Shown: positions 37,536-46,430 of the stretch, piece after piece
How the letters are laid out: every line of letters begins with the position of its first letter
Position numbering within the stretch: the stretch's first letter is position 1
From: Sulfuricurvum sp.
Lineage (GTDB): Bacteria > Campylobacterota > Campylobacteria > Campylobacterales > Sulfurimonadaceae
Direction of reading: 5' to 3'
DNA: 60,656 nt
Assembly: GCA_024637215.1 (NCBI GenBank)
Contig: JAGXFM010000001.1
Location: 1-60,656, forward strand
The notes under the pieces: model-generated
Seen by the model: only the letters and a program-made list of their open reading frames with translations
What the model was told of the DNA's origin: nothing
Databases searched by the model: none
Program-made: the position numbers and the translations under genes

Positions 37536-38276
37536 ATGAGCATCATTAAAATAGATATGAATTCGGATGAATTCCAAGCCGAACTCGAAAAAACGATTAA
37601 ATTTACCGACAAAGTGATCAACCAATTCAATTGGGCCTACAATCCTCAAGAAGAGATCAATGAAGGGGTACAACTCGGTCTTGCCCGTAATAAAATGATG
37701 TACGGCAAACGCTTTTGTCCTTGTTATATGGTTGAAGAGGTTGAGGGAAAATATCAAAGTACCGATAATCGTCTCTGTCCTTGTACCACAGCCATTGAAA
37801 AAGAACTTCCGGAGGAAGGGGTCTGCCACTGTCAAATCTTCTGTACGCCGGAATTTGCAGCAGCTAAACGTATGGAGATGGGAATCGAAGAGGTTACCCA
37901 CCAACACTCTCGCGGTCTTACTAAAGAAGAGTGCGAAATGTTATTGACCAAAAGTGATATTGACAGCGATGAGCTAACGTCACTTTTCGAAGCGCGTGAG
38001 CTCGGAATGGTCACATTTAAAGTAGTCGACGTTCGTGAATGGATGGAGTGGAAAATGGGACGTATTTCCGGTGCCGACGTATTGATTCCGACCAGCAGTT
38101 TCTTCCAAACCCTTACCGAATCGAAATTAGAGAAAGACGAAAACATTATCGTTTATTGTCATGTCGGAAGCCGAAGTGCCCACTGTCAACGTATTTTACA
38201 CGATATGGGATACACTAAAGTTTCCAATCTTGCGCACGGTATCGTCTCTTATGGCGGCGTAATCGTTCGCGGTTAA
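37536..38276 (+). CDS. ferredoxin-thioredoxin reductase catalytic domain fused to rhodanese
   Basis: A 246-residue two-domain protein. Residues 1-130 resemble the catalytic subunit of ferredoxin-thioredoxin reductase: Cys pairs at CPC (61-63), CPC (81-83) and CHC (97-99), the set that holds a [4Fe-4S] cluster next to a redox disulfide, though the gaps (17 and 13) are slightly longer than in plants. Residues from about 150 on are a rhodanese domain with VVDVREWMEWKMGRI and the active-site loop YCHVGSRSA. The track start (37371) lies inside argG; ATG 37536 follows AAGGAAATT. It may pass electrons or sulfur to thiols. The precise reaction is unknown. Confidence 0.88.
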   Translation: MSIIKIDMNSDEFQAELEKTIKFTDKVINQFNWAYNPQEEINEGVQLGLARNKMMYGKRFCPCYMVEEVEGKYQSTDNRLCPCTTAIEKELPEEGVCHCQIFCTPEFAAAKRMEMGIEEVTHQHSRGLTKEECEMLLTKSDIDSDELTSLFEARELGMVTFKVVDVREWMEWKMGRISGADVLIPTSSFFQTLTESKLEKDENIIVYCHVGSRSAHCQRILHDMGYTKVSNLAHGIVSYGGVIVRG

Positions 38277-38288
38277 TCAAGGATTAAA

Positions 38289-38735
38289 ATGAAAGTATTA
38301 TTGACAAAAGATGTCAAAGGGGTCGGAAAATCCGGCGAGATCAAAGAGGTAGCAGATGGTTATGGTAAAAACTTTTTAATCGGTAAGGGTCTAGCTCTTG
38401 CGGCTACCAATGAAGTGTTAAAAAAATATGAGTCGGAACAAAAGAAAAAAGCCGCCAATGAAGCTGCCGAAATTGAGCGACTTAATGCGATTAAAGCTCA
38501 ACTTGCCGGTATCAAAGTAACGATTGTTAAAAAACTCGGGAATACAGGCCATCTCTTCGGGGCTGTCACCAAAGAAGAGATTTCTGAAGCGTTGAAGACG
38601 CAACATAACATCGAAATTGACAAGAAAGAGCTTGATGCCAAACACGGGATTAAAACCACCGGTTTGCATGATCTCGATCTCAAACTCGGTCACGGTATTC
38701 ACGCAACACTCCATTTAGAGATCAAAGGAGAATAA
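38289..38735 (+). CDS. rplI: 50S ribosomal protein L9
   Basis: A 148-residue protein with the L9 N-terminal domain ([31 protein letters not shown]), a long connecting helix and the C-terminal RNA-binding domain ([17 protein letters not shown]). The strongly charged connecting helix has [21 protein letters not shown]. It is followed 3 bases later by hslV. Confidence 0.98.
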   Translation: MKVLLTKDVKGVGKSGEIKEVADGYGKNFLIGKGLALAATNEVLKKYESEQKKKAANEAAEIERLNAIKAQLAGIKVTIVKKLGNTGHLFGAVTKEEISEALKTQHNIEIDKKELDAKHGIKTTGLHDLDLKLGHGIHATLHLEIKGE

Positions 38736-38738
38736 TCG

Positions 38739-39272
38739 ATGTTTGATGCCACCACCATACTCGCTTACAAAGGTAAAAACAAAGCCGTTATCGGCGGAGA
38801 TGGGCAAGTGACATTTGGACAAACGGTTCTCAAAAATAATGCAACCAAAATCAGAACGCTCCACAACGGAGAGGTTTTAGCCGGTTTTGCCGGTTCAACC
38901 GCCGATGCCTTTAACCTTTTTGATATGTTCGAAGAGTATTTAGCACAACGTAAAGGCGAACTTATCAAAGCGGTTATCGATTTTTCCAAAGCATGGCGTA
39001 AAGACAAAGTATTGCGTCGTTTGGAAGCGATGATGATTGTCCTCAATCATGAACATATTTTCATACTTACCGGAAACGGTGATGTCGTTGAACCCGAAGA
39101 TGGCGAAATTGCTGCTATCGGGAGTGGTGGAAGCTACGCTATTTCAGCGGCACGCGCCCTTAAAAAACATACCTCTTTGGATGAAGAGACACTGGTAAAA
39201 GAGAGTCTCGCCATAGCTGCTGATTTGTGCATTTATACCAATCATAATATCAAAACATTGAGCCTCGGTTAA
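38739..39272 (+). CDS. hslV: HslV (ClpQ) protease subunit
   Basis: A 177-residue proteasome-like peptidase. The start [27 protein letters not shown] indicates a short propeptide; the catalytic Thr is exposed after cleavage before TT. The rest fits the family ([34 protein letters not shown]). With HslU it degrades unfolded proteins. Four bases separate it from hslU. Confidence 0.97.
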   Translation: MFDATTILAYKGKNKAVIGGDGQVTFGQTVLKNNATKIRTLHNGEVLAGFAGSTADAFNLFDMFEEYLAQRKGELIKAVIDFSKAWRKDKVLRRLEAMMIVLNHEHIFILTGNGDVVEPEDGEIAAIGSGGSYAISAARALKKHTSLDEETLVKESLAIAADLCIYTNHNIKTLSLG

Positions 39273-39276
39273 ACGG

Positions 39277-40605
39277 ATGGATATGACCCCACAAGAGATC
39301 GTCGATTATCTGGATCAACACATTATCGGTCAAAGCAATGCGAAGAAAACCATTGCATTAGCACTGCGGACGAGATACAGACGTTTAAAACTCGAACCGG
39401 CTTTACAAGATGAGATCATGCCGAAAAACATCCTAATGATCGGTTCGACCGGTGTGGGAAAAACTGAAATTGCCCGCCGACTTGCCAAAATGATGCAATT
39501 GCCGTTTATTAAAGTTGAAGCAAGTAAATACACTGAAGTCGGTTTCGTAGGCAGAGATGTCGAATCTATGATACGTGACTTGGTTATGACCTCATTATCT
39601 ATGATCAAAGCCGAATACAATGAGAACAATAAAGAAGCGATTGAACACTATGTACTCGACACACTTACCCGTAAACTGCTCCCCGAACCTGAACATTTTT
39701 CTTCGGATGAAGAGCAGGCTCAATACGAAACCGCCAAGATAGAGATGAAAGCAAAAATTCTACGCGGTGATATGGATGCATCTATCGTTGAAATTGAGCT
39801 TCCTAAGGGGGGGATCGAATTTAACGACACCAACATGCCCCCTGAAATTGCCCGTGTTCAAGAATCATTCTCTAAAATGTTCTCCGTTATGGGAAAAGAA
39901 GAGACCAAAAAAGAGCTCCCGGTCGCTGAGGCCAAAGAGATATTAGCGCAAGAGGCCTCCGACAAACTGCTTAACCATGATCAAATGAAACGCGAAGCGC
40001 TAAAACGTGCCGAAGACGGCGGGATTATCTTTCTCGATGAAATCGATAAAATTGCTGTCAGTTCTCGAAGTGATGGGCGTAATGATCCAAGCAAAGAGGG
40101 GGTTCAACGCGATTTGCTCCCCATAGTCGAGGGGAGTATCGTCTCAACAAAGCTCGGTTCCATCAAAACCGATCATATCCTTTTTATTGCCGCCGGAGCT
40201 TTTCACCTCACAAAACCGAGTGATCTCATCCCTGAACTTCAAGGACGTTTTCCGCTTCGAGTAGAATTGGAGCCTCTAAATGAGGATGCTCTTTATTTGA
40301 TATTAACCAAACCAAAAAACTCTTTATTAGAACAGTACAAAGCACTGTTGGCAACCGAAGAGATGACCCTATCTTTCGATGAGACCTCCGTACGTGCCAT
40401 GGCACGTTATGCCCAAAGAGCGAATCAAAAAACTGAAGATATCGGTGCGAGACGGCTTCATACTGTTGTTGAAAAAGTGTTAGAAGAGATTAGTTTTAAC
40501 GCCCATTTGCACCAAGGCAGTACCGTTACAATCACCGAAGCGATGGTTAATACCATTCTCTTACCACTTGTTGAGGATGAAGACCTCGCACGTTATATAC
40601 TTTAA
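39277..40605 (+). CDS. hslU: HslU (ClpY) unfoldase ATPase
   Basis: A 442-residue AAA+ protein. Walker A is GSTGVGKTEIARRLAK, the pore loop region KVEASKYTEVGFVGRDVES is intact, and Walker B is GIIFLDEIDKIA. The I domain occupies about residues 110-230. The C-terminus ends EDEDLARYIL, the tail that docks into HslV. The gene follows hslV directly. Confidence 0.98.
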   Translation: MDMTPQEIVDYLDQHIIGQSNAKKTIALALRTRYRRLKLEPALQDEIMPKNILMIGSTGVGKTEIARRLAKMMQLPFIKVEASKYTEVGFVGRDVESMIRDLVMTSLSMIKAEYNENNKEAIEHYVLDTLTRKLLPEPEHFSSDEEQAQYETAKIEMKAKILRGDMDASIVEIELPKGGIEFNDTNMPPEIARVQESFSKMFSVMGKEETKKELPVAEAKEILAQEASDKLLNHDQMKREALKRAEDGGIIFLDEIDKIAVSSRSDGRNDPSKEGVQRDLLPIVEGSIVSTKLGSIKTDHILFIAAGAFHLTKPSDLIPELQGRFPLRVELEPLNEDALYLILTKPKNSLLEQYKALLATEEMTLSFDETSVRAMARYAQRANQKTEDIGARRLHTVVEKVLEEISFNAHLHQGSTVTITEAMVNTILLPLVEDEDLARYIL

Positions 40606-40617
40606 AGGCAATTATTA

Positions 40618-41496
40618 ATGAACAAAGCAGGATTTGTCGCTCTCGTTGGACGCCCGAATGCAGGAAAAAGCACTCTAATGAACTGGATTTTGGGTGAAAA
40701 AATCGCCCTTGTAAGTCAAAAAGCAAATGCTACCCGTAAACGCTCTAATGCCATCGTCATGCACAATGACGATCAAATTATTTTCGTCGATACTCCGGGA
40801 CTTCATCAGGCCGAAAAACTTCTTAACCAATATATGTTGGAAGAAGCACTCAAAGCCATCGGGGATTGTGACATCGTTGTCTATCTCGCTCCGGCATCGG
40901 ATAAAACCATCCATTATGAAAAATTTTTGGAAATTAACTCGGACAAACGGAAACATATTATTGTTCTGAGTAAAATTGATCAAATTTCTCAAGCCGAACT
41001 CCTCAAAAAAATCGGAGAATACAATCAATTCAGTGACCATTTTATTGCCCTTATCCCCATGTCCGTCAATAAAAATGTGGGAAAAAAAGATCTTCTCGAT
41101 ACCATCGTAAAGCATCTCGATGAATCCCCTTATCTCTACGATCCTGAAAATATCACAACCGAAATGATCCGTACTATTTATAAAGAGTTCATTCGAGAAG
41201 CGATTTTCGACAACATTAGTGATGAGATTCCTTATGAATCGGATGTTATTATCGATAAGATCGATGAAGATGCCCCCGTCGAACATATTCGTGCAACCAT
41301 CATCGTCGAAAAAGATTCCCAAAAAGGGATTATTATCGGTAAAGGGGGGGCGGCCATCAAACGTATCGGGCAAAATGCCCGCGAAAAAATAGAGCGGTTA
41401 GCCTCAAAACCTGTTTATCTTGAACTCTTTGTCTCCGTTAAAAAAGGGTGGACTACCGATAAAAAATTCCTCTCTGATTTAGGCTACGAATGGTAA
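40618..41496 (+). CDS. era: GTPase Era
   Basis: A 292-residue GTPase that matures 16S rRNA and the 30S subunit. The G domain has GRPNAGKST (G1), VDTPGLH (G3) and SKID (G4). The C-terminal KH domain has IIIGKGGAAIKRIGQNAREKIE. It overlaps the next gene by 7 bases. Confidence 0.97.
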   Translation: MNKAGFVALVGRPNAGKSTLMNWILGEKIALVSQKANATRKRSNAIVMHNDDQIIFVDTPGLHQAEKLLNQYMLEEALKAIGDCDIVVYLAPASDKTIHYEKFLEINSDKRKHIIVLSKIDQISQAELLKKIGEYNQFSDHFIALIPMSVNKNVGKKDLLDTIVKHLDESPYLYDPENITTEMIRTIYKEFIREAIFDNISDEIPYESDVIIDKIDEDAPVEHIRATIIVEKDSQKGIIIGKGGAAIKRIGQNAREKIERLASKPVYLELFVSVKKGWTTDKKFLSDLGYEW

Positions 41497-42443
41497 AAAT
41501 TCTCTTTGTTTCAGTACTAACGTTTAGTGCACTTTTTTCTTCCGAAGTGATTACTTTATACAAAAGTGGCGGAAAAAAATTGCTCGACAGCCAAATGAAT
41601 TCTCCTACCTATTGGTCCGGATCTCTTTTTAATAAAGATCTCCGTTTCGGCTATTTTGAACGTGCATTTTCACTTTTGACGTGTAACAAAGAAAAAGGTT
41701 TATTAGAACTCTACACCCCAGACGCACAAAAACGTTTTTCTCTTAAAAAACGCTACAGTGCCTTCACCGGAAAAAATGCCGGCGATAAGAGAGTTGAGGG
41801 GGATCTAAAAACTCCTGTCGGAATTTATACACTCACGGAGAAAAAAAGACGCGTTGATCCCTTTTACGGGCCAATGGCGTTTGTCACCTCTTATCCCAAT
41901 CTGTATGATCGCATCCGTGGCAAAAACGGTGATGGAATATGGGTTCACGGGGTACCTTTAAGCGGTTCGAGAGACCCTTTTACGAAGGGATGTATTGCTA
42001 TCGATAATAATGATTTGATACAACTGGATCAATCCATCAATCCTTCCAATACCTTATTAATCATTGATTCTACCCTAAAACAAGGGGTCAACGCTTCCGC
42101 CTATTCGGCTATTCTCGCAGGTCTGTATCAATGGAAATATGCATGGACCTATAACGATATTGAGAGCTATATTTCGATGTATGACCCCTCTTTTAAACGC
42201 TTTGATGGGATGAATTTGACGCAATTTAAAGCGTATAAAGAACGAATTTTCGCTAAAGATGAAACAAAAACCATCGCATTGAATCGCCTCAACATCATCC
42301 CTTATCCGGGTGAAAAGCGGAACCTTTTTTGGGTAACGTTTAATCAACTGTATATTAGTGACTCCCACCGATTCGAAGGAGAGAAATCGCTTTTGGTCCG
42401 ATTGAATACCAATCAATCGATCTCGATTCTAACGGAAGAATAA
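41490..42443 (+). CDS. L,D-transpeptidase-fold peptidoglycan enzyme, Csd6/Pgp2-like
   Basis: A 317-residue protein with a short signal peptide (MVKILFVSVLTFSALFSSE). The YkuD catalytic region is WVHGVPLSGSRDPFTKGCIAIDNNDL with the conserved His and Cys. A C-terminal NTF2-like domain (YKWAYTWNDIESYISMYDPSFKRF-type) follows. This is the layout of Helicobacter Csd6 and Campylobacter Pgp2, which trim tetrapeptides to tripeptides and shape the helical cell. It overlaps era and is followed 3 bases later by a Csd4-like gene, its natural partner. Confidence 0.87.
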   Translation: MVKILFVSVLTFSALFSSEVITLYKSGGKKLLDSQMNSPTYWSGSLFNKDLRFGYFERAFSLLTCNKEKGLLELYTPDAQKRFSLKKRYSAFTGKNAGDKRVEGDLKTPVGIYTLTEKKRRVDPFYGPMAFVTSYPNLYDRIRGKNGDGIWVHGVPLSGSRDPFTKGCIAIDNNDLIQLDQSINPSNTLLIIDSTLKQGVNASAYSAILAGLYQWKYAWTYNDIESYISMYDPSFKRFDGMNLTQFKAYKERIFAKDETKTIALNRLNIIPYPGEKRNLFWVTFNQLYISDSHRFEGEKSLLVRLNTNQSISILTEE

Positions 42444-42446
42444 CAC

Positions 42447-43739
42447 ATGTATTTTTCCTTGCTCCTCTCTTTTTTCTTTATATCCTCTTTGTACGCGCTC
42501 CCGTTTAACTTCATTAAAAAAGAGACGGATATTGTAAATGCTCCGACATTGCTAGTTATCGGAGGAATCCACGGGAATGAACCCGGAAGCTATTTTGCGG
42601 CTGCTTTATTATCTCAGTATTATCAAATCAAAGAGGGGAACCTTTGGATTGTTCCGGATTTAAATCGACCGAGTATCCAACAAAATGATCGTGGAATCAA
42701 TGGGGATATGAATCGTAAATTTGCCTATATCGATCCCAATGATGCCGATATCCAAACCGTTCAAGAGATTCAAAAAATCATTACGCAAAAACAGGTTGGA
42801 CTTATATTGAATCTCCATGACGGACATGGATTTTATAGAAAAGAACATCTGAATACGATTTTCAATCCTAATGCATGGGGTCAAACCTGTGTCATTGATC
42901 AAGGCTCGCTCGACACCGAACACCCTTTTGGAAATTTAAATGATATTGCGTCAAAAGTGAGCCGAGAACTTAACAACGGGTTAATTGAAGATCACCATTT
43001 TTTTGATGTGCGTAATACCAATACCCGATTTGATGACGAAGCGATGAAACACTCCCTAACCTATTTTGCCGTTTCTAATAATAAACCTGCCTTTGCGATT
43101 GAAACCAGTAAAAATTTACCCACCTTGCACCATAAAGTATTTTATCAACTCCATGCTATTGAGTGTTATATGAAACTGATGGGAATCAAATATGAACGTG
43201 CTTTTGAATTGAACCTTAATGTCATTCAGAAGCTACTAACTGATCATGAGTTTCTCACCATTAATAACGACATATACCTTAACTTAAACGATTTAAAAAA
43301 CCGTTTAAGTTTCATTCCGCTACAATCGGAGCGAAACGAGTTTAAGTTTTTTCACCCCCTGGGTAGTGTTCAAAAAAATCAACAGACCTATGATCTTTAT
43401 ATCGGTAACCAAAAAATAAGTACGCTAGTACCCAGTTATCATCCAAAAGAGTTTTGTACTGAACCTATACAGATTATTGTTGACGGCAAAATAAGATCGA
43501 TCCCCTTTGCTACAGATTTTTTTGCCGATGCCGATTTTAAAGTTATTAATAATGATCGCAATATACGGGTTAATATCATCGGTTTTACCAAAAAAGGGGT
43601 GAGTGATGAGGGGAATTTGAATGTAAAATTGAAAGATTTGGATTCAAAGTACTCCATTGATACCGCACATAAGAGCTATCGGATAGAGTTTTATCAAGAA
43701 AACCGCTTTTGCGGCATGGTTCTAGTACATTTTAAATAG
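42447..43739 (+). CDS. M14-type D,L-carboxypeptidase, Csd4/Pgp1-like
   Basis: A 430-residue protein with a signal peptide (MYFSLLLSFFFISSLYA). The metal site is VIGGIHGNEPGS (His-x-x-Glu) plus the distal His in NLHDGHGFY. The C-terminal half is the pair of beta domains seen in Csd4. H. pylori Csd4, as I recall, has Gln in place of the first His; this protein has the canonical His. Csd4/Pgp1 cut peptidoglycan tripeptides to dipeptides and set helical shape. The gene lies directly between a Csd6-like gene and the pilus-like genes. Confidence 0.85.
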   Translation: MYFSLLLSFFFISSLYALPFNFIKKETDIVNAPTLLVIGGIHGNEPGSYFAAALLSQYYQIKEGNLWIVPDLNRPSIQQNDRGINGDMNRKFAYIDPNDADIQTVQEIQKIITQKQVGLILNLHDGHGFYRKEHLNTIFNPNAWGQTCVIDQGSLDTEHPFGNLNDIASKVSRELNNGLIEDHHFFDVRNTNTRFDDEAMKHSLTYFAVSNNKPAFAIETSKNLPTLHHKVFYQLHAIECYMKLMGIKYERAFELNLNVIQKLLTDHEFLTINNDIYLNLNDLKNRLSFIPLQSERNEFKFFHPLGSVQKNQQTYDLYIGNQKISTLVPSYHPKEFCTEPIQIIVDGKIRSIPFATDFFADADFKVINNDRNIRVNIIGFTKKGVSDEGNLNVKLKDLDSKYSIDTAHKSYRIEFYQENRFCGMVLVHFK

Positions 43740-43747
43740 GATATAGG

Positions 43748-45286
43748 ATGAGTATAAGCAAGCAGCCAATCTATCCAACCGTTATATCATCTGACCCTTA
43801 TAAAGCAGATTTTTATGAAGGGACCCTCAATACTCTATCCAACACCGCATCACCCTCTTTTTCGAAAGAGCAATACTCTATATCTTTTTTAAATACCAAA
43901 GGATTTATTTCCACCCTTATCGGAATCAGTAAAAATGTTCCGGATGACGATATCAATGATGCCTTAGAAAATAAAGTTTACGAAGAACTTGCATTGGATA
44001 TGGCTATCGAATACCACTTCAAGTATATAGAGGCTATACATAAAAGTACAGAAACCGATCGCTTCTTCCATGTATTTGTTGTTGATCCCCTGACCCTAGA
44101 GGAAGAATACGCCCACATTGTTGATACGATAAAATACATTGATCAAATTATCCCCGTTCCGCTATTGCTAAAATCTCTCTATATTAAAGAACTGATCGAT
44201 TCATCAGGGGTGCATTGTTTTATCTATTTTCAAGAAAATGATGCCTTTTTTTGTATTTACAACCAACAAGAATATATCTACGCCAAATCATTAAAATTTT
44301 CACTCAAACAAATGCATGAACGCTTTTGTGAACTTTTAGGTGAGCAAATCGATCTTCTCTCTTTTGAAACGATGTTAGCCCAAGAGGGTCTGAATACATC
44401 ACATCCTGACTATCAAAAAAGCCTTATCAAACTTTTCGGTGAAATTTTTCTCCATATCAGTGATGTTATCACCTATGCCAAAAGAGCTTATGAGATTAAA
44501 ACATTTGATCAAATCTATATCGGAACCGATGTAGGAAACGTCCTTGGACTGGATGAGTATGCGCAAACCTATTTAGGGATTAAAACGACGCCGCTGGATT
44601 TTAATTACGGATTTGATACCCACGGAGAAAAAGTAGATCAGATACATCAGCTCATGCATCTCTACGGACGGCTTGAAACCGATGAGCGATACGACTGCAA
44701 CTTTACAATATTTGATCGCCCACCCCCATTTACCAAACGCGACAGCGGAAAACTTATCTTAGTGACTGCCGCATCTTTGGCTGCCGCACTTCTTTATCCG
44801 GGTGTTTATTGGGGGCTCTCGTATGTTGAAGAGTTCCATCATGCCGTTTTAACCAAGGAATACGAGCAGGTTCATGTTGAAAAAATGGACCGAGAGGCAA
44901 CGGTCAATTTAAAACTGGCCAATAAAAGTGTCGCTCAAACCCTTTTGGATGAGCAAAAAGAGTCCTATAAACAGAAGCAAGACACGTTAGTACAAGTACA
45001 TGATAAAAAAGTCAATTATCCGATGAAAGCAAAAATCATGGCCGATTTTACCCGAAGCTTCAACCACTATCGGGTACAACTAAAGACCATTGCGTATACA
45101 GAAGATCTCAATAATACCAAAACGTTCACTTTTGGATTGACATCCTCCAATACGCAGGATATTACAGCGCTCCTCAAACATCTCACCAATACAAAAAACA
45201 ACCGCTATATTTTTAATCTTGAACTCATTTCCTATAATGAAGAGCAAAAATCCTACCTTAGTGAACTTAAGGCGGTCATTAAATGA
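43748..45286 (+). CDS. PilM/PilN-like fused inner-membrane assembly protein
   Basis: A 512-residue protein in the place of pilM-pilN (mshI, gspL). The first 330 residues look like an actin-like cytoplasmic domain (PilM/GspL type), ending near IYIGTDVGNVLGLDEY. One membrane helix follows (LILVTAASLAAALLYPGVYW, about 340-360), then a coiled coil and a ferredoxin-like periplasmic domain (TKTFTFGLTSSNTQDITALLKHLTNT) as in PilN. No single motif is diagnostic; the call rests on layout and neighbours. It overlaps the next gene by 4 bases. Confidence 0.7.
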   Translation: MSISKQPIYPTVISSDPYKADFYEGTLNTLSNTASPSFSKEQYSISFLNTKGFISTLIGISKNVPDDDINDALENKVYEELALDMAIEYHFKYIEAIHKSTETDRFFHVFVVDPLTLEEEYAHIVDTIKYIDQIIPVPLLLKSLYIKELIDSSGVHCFIYFQENDAFFCIYNQQEYIYAKSLKFSLKQMHERFCELLGEQIDLLSFETMLAQEGLNTSHPDYQKSLIKLFGEIFLHISDVITYAKRAYEIKTFDQIYIGTDVGNVLGLDEYAQTYLGIKTTPLDFNYGFDTHGEKVDQIHQLMHLYGRLETDERYDCNFTIFDRPPPFTKRDSGKLILVTAASLAAALLYPGVYWGLSYVEEFHHAVLTKEYEQVHVEKMDREATVNLKLANKSVAQTLLDEQKESYKQKQDTLVQVHDKKVNYPMKAKIMADFTRSFNHYRVQLKTIAYTEDLNNTKTFTFGLTSSNTQDITALLKHLTNTKNNRYIFNLELISYNEEQKSYLSELKAVIK

Positions 45287-45918
45287 AATTACAAATTGAA
45301 GACTACCTTTACGCTTTAGATCAATCACTCTCTTATAAAAGTGACCGAGATAAAATGATGCTGTTTCTTATCATTTTTGCCTCATTGTTCGCTTTTTCCT
45401 ATTTTTTCTTATGGGAAAGTTCAGAATCAAGTTTCAAAATATCGCATGAAAAAGCGATCCGAGTCGAGCAAGATTTGAATGCGGATAAACACTATTTATT
45501 AACCTATCCTCCCGAACGTATTACCCAAATTGAGCAAGAAACCGTTGAGATTGAACGTCAACATGCTCTGTATATCCAATACAACACCTACATCAAAGAA
45601 CAATTAGAGCAGATTTCTTCTTTATACTACGATGAAACCGTATGGGGAGCTTATCTGGATTCAGTCTCTCGCTACGCACGTGCGAATAAAGTGAAACTAG
45701 CCCGTTTTGCGAATACGCTTCAAACGGACAACAGCTCATTCGGACACGTATTGGATATTACTATTGCATCCGAAGGGGCTTATAAAAACACCCTGAAATT
45801 TATCAATGCATTGGAGCAAAGTCATCTGGTTGTTGATTTGCACAATTTTAATATTGTTGCCGATGAGAAACTCAAAGGGGATCTCAATATCTCGGTATGG
45901 GGGATTGTAAGAGAATGA
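45283..45918 (+). CDS. PilO/GspM-like inner-membrane assembly protein
   Basis: A 211-residue protein with one membrane helix (MMLFLIIFASLFAFSYFFLW, about residues 21-40), a coiled coil (TQIEQETVEIERQHALYIQYN) and a C-terminal ferredoxin-like domain (HVLDITIASEGAYKNTLKFINALEQSHLVVDL). This is the PilO plan. Both ends overlap neighbours by 4 bases as ATGA, showing tight coupling. Confidence 0.75.
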   Translation: MKLQIEDYLYALDQSLSYKSDRDKMMLFLIIFASLFAFSYFFLWESSESSFKISHEKAIRVEQDLNADKHYLLTYPPERITQIEQETVEIERQHALYIQYNTYIKEQLEQISSLYYDETVWGAYLDSVSRYARANKVKLARFANTLQTDNSSFGHVLDITIASEGAYKNTLKFINALEQSHLVVDLHNFNIVADEKLKGDLNISVWGIVRE

Positions 45919-46421
45919 AAAAGTATCTGCCGATCCTATTATTCACGTTAATGACCCTTCATGCGGCTATCCCGCCGACAAATACAACAGCCAATTCCGC
46001 AGGAGCGTATCCCAACGGCAATGAAGAACTGGCAAAGGTAGACGAACAAATTAGTGCCATTCTTCCTTCCCGTGTGGGAGTTTCAGATGGGTTTATCAAC
46101 TCTCTTCGTGATCCGATGAAAATGACAAAGCCTTCACTCACGGCTAAACCCGGCTCTAACCTTTTAGCACCGCCGAAATTAGGGAACACTATGGGTATTT
46201 TAGCCCAACCAAAAGTGATCGAGGAACCGTTGCGTCTTTTTGCTATCATGAATAAATCGGTATTCATAAGCGGAAAATGGTATAAAATAGGGGAAAGTGT
46301 CCGAGATTTTACCCTCTCTGAAATTAAATCGAATTCTGTTTTACTCACCGGAAAAAAAGATCAAAAGCTTATTTTGTTTTTGACAAAACAAAATAATAAT
46401 ATTAAAATTATCACGAAATAG
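45915..46421 (+). CDS. PilP-like periplasmic protein
   Basis: A 168-residue exported protein. The start is moved to ATG 45915 (MKKYLPILLFTLMTLHA, a signal peptide), overlapping pilO as ATGA. After a disordered Pro/Asn stretch, the C-terminal 60 residues (LFAIMNKSVFISGKWYKIGESVRDFTLSEIKSNSVLLTGKK) resemble the small beta domain of PilP/GspC that contacts the secretin. The assignment rests on this fold pattern and position. Confidence 0.7.
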   Translation: MKKYLPILLFTLMTLHAAIPPTNTTANSAGAYPNGNEELAKVDEQISAILPSRVGVSDGFINSLRDPMKMTKPSLTAKPGSNLLAPPKLGNTMGILAQPKVIEEPLRLFAIMNKSVFISGKWYKIGESVRDFTLSEIKSNSVLLTGKKDQKLILFLTKQNNNIKIITK

Positions 46422-46430
46422 GAAAGTATC

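Noticed and set aside
40675-41373. A 232-residue minus-strand frame inside era
   Set aside because: Antisense shadow of era, Phe/Ile/Asp-rich with no family motif, while the sense strand encodes a textbook GTPase.
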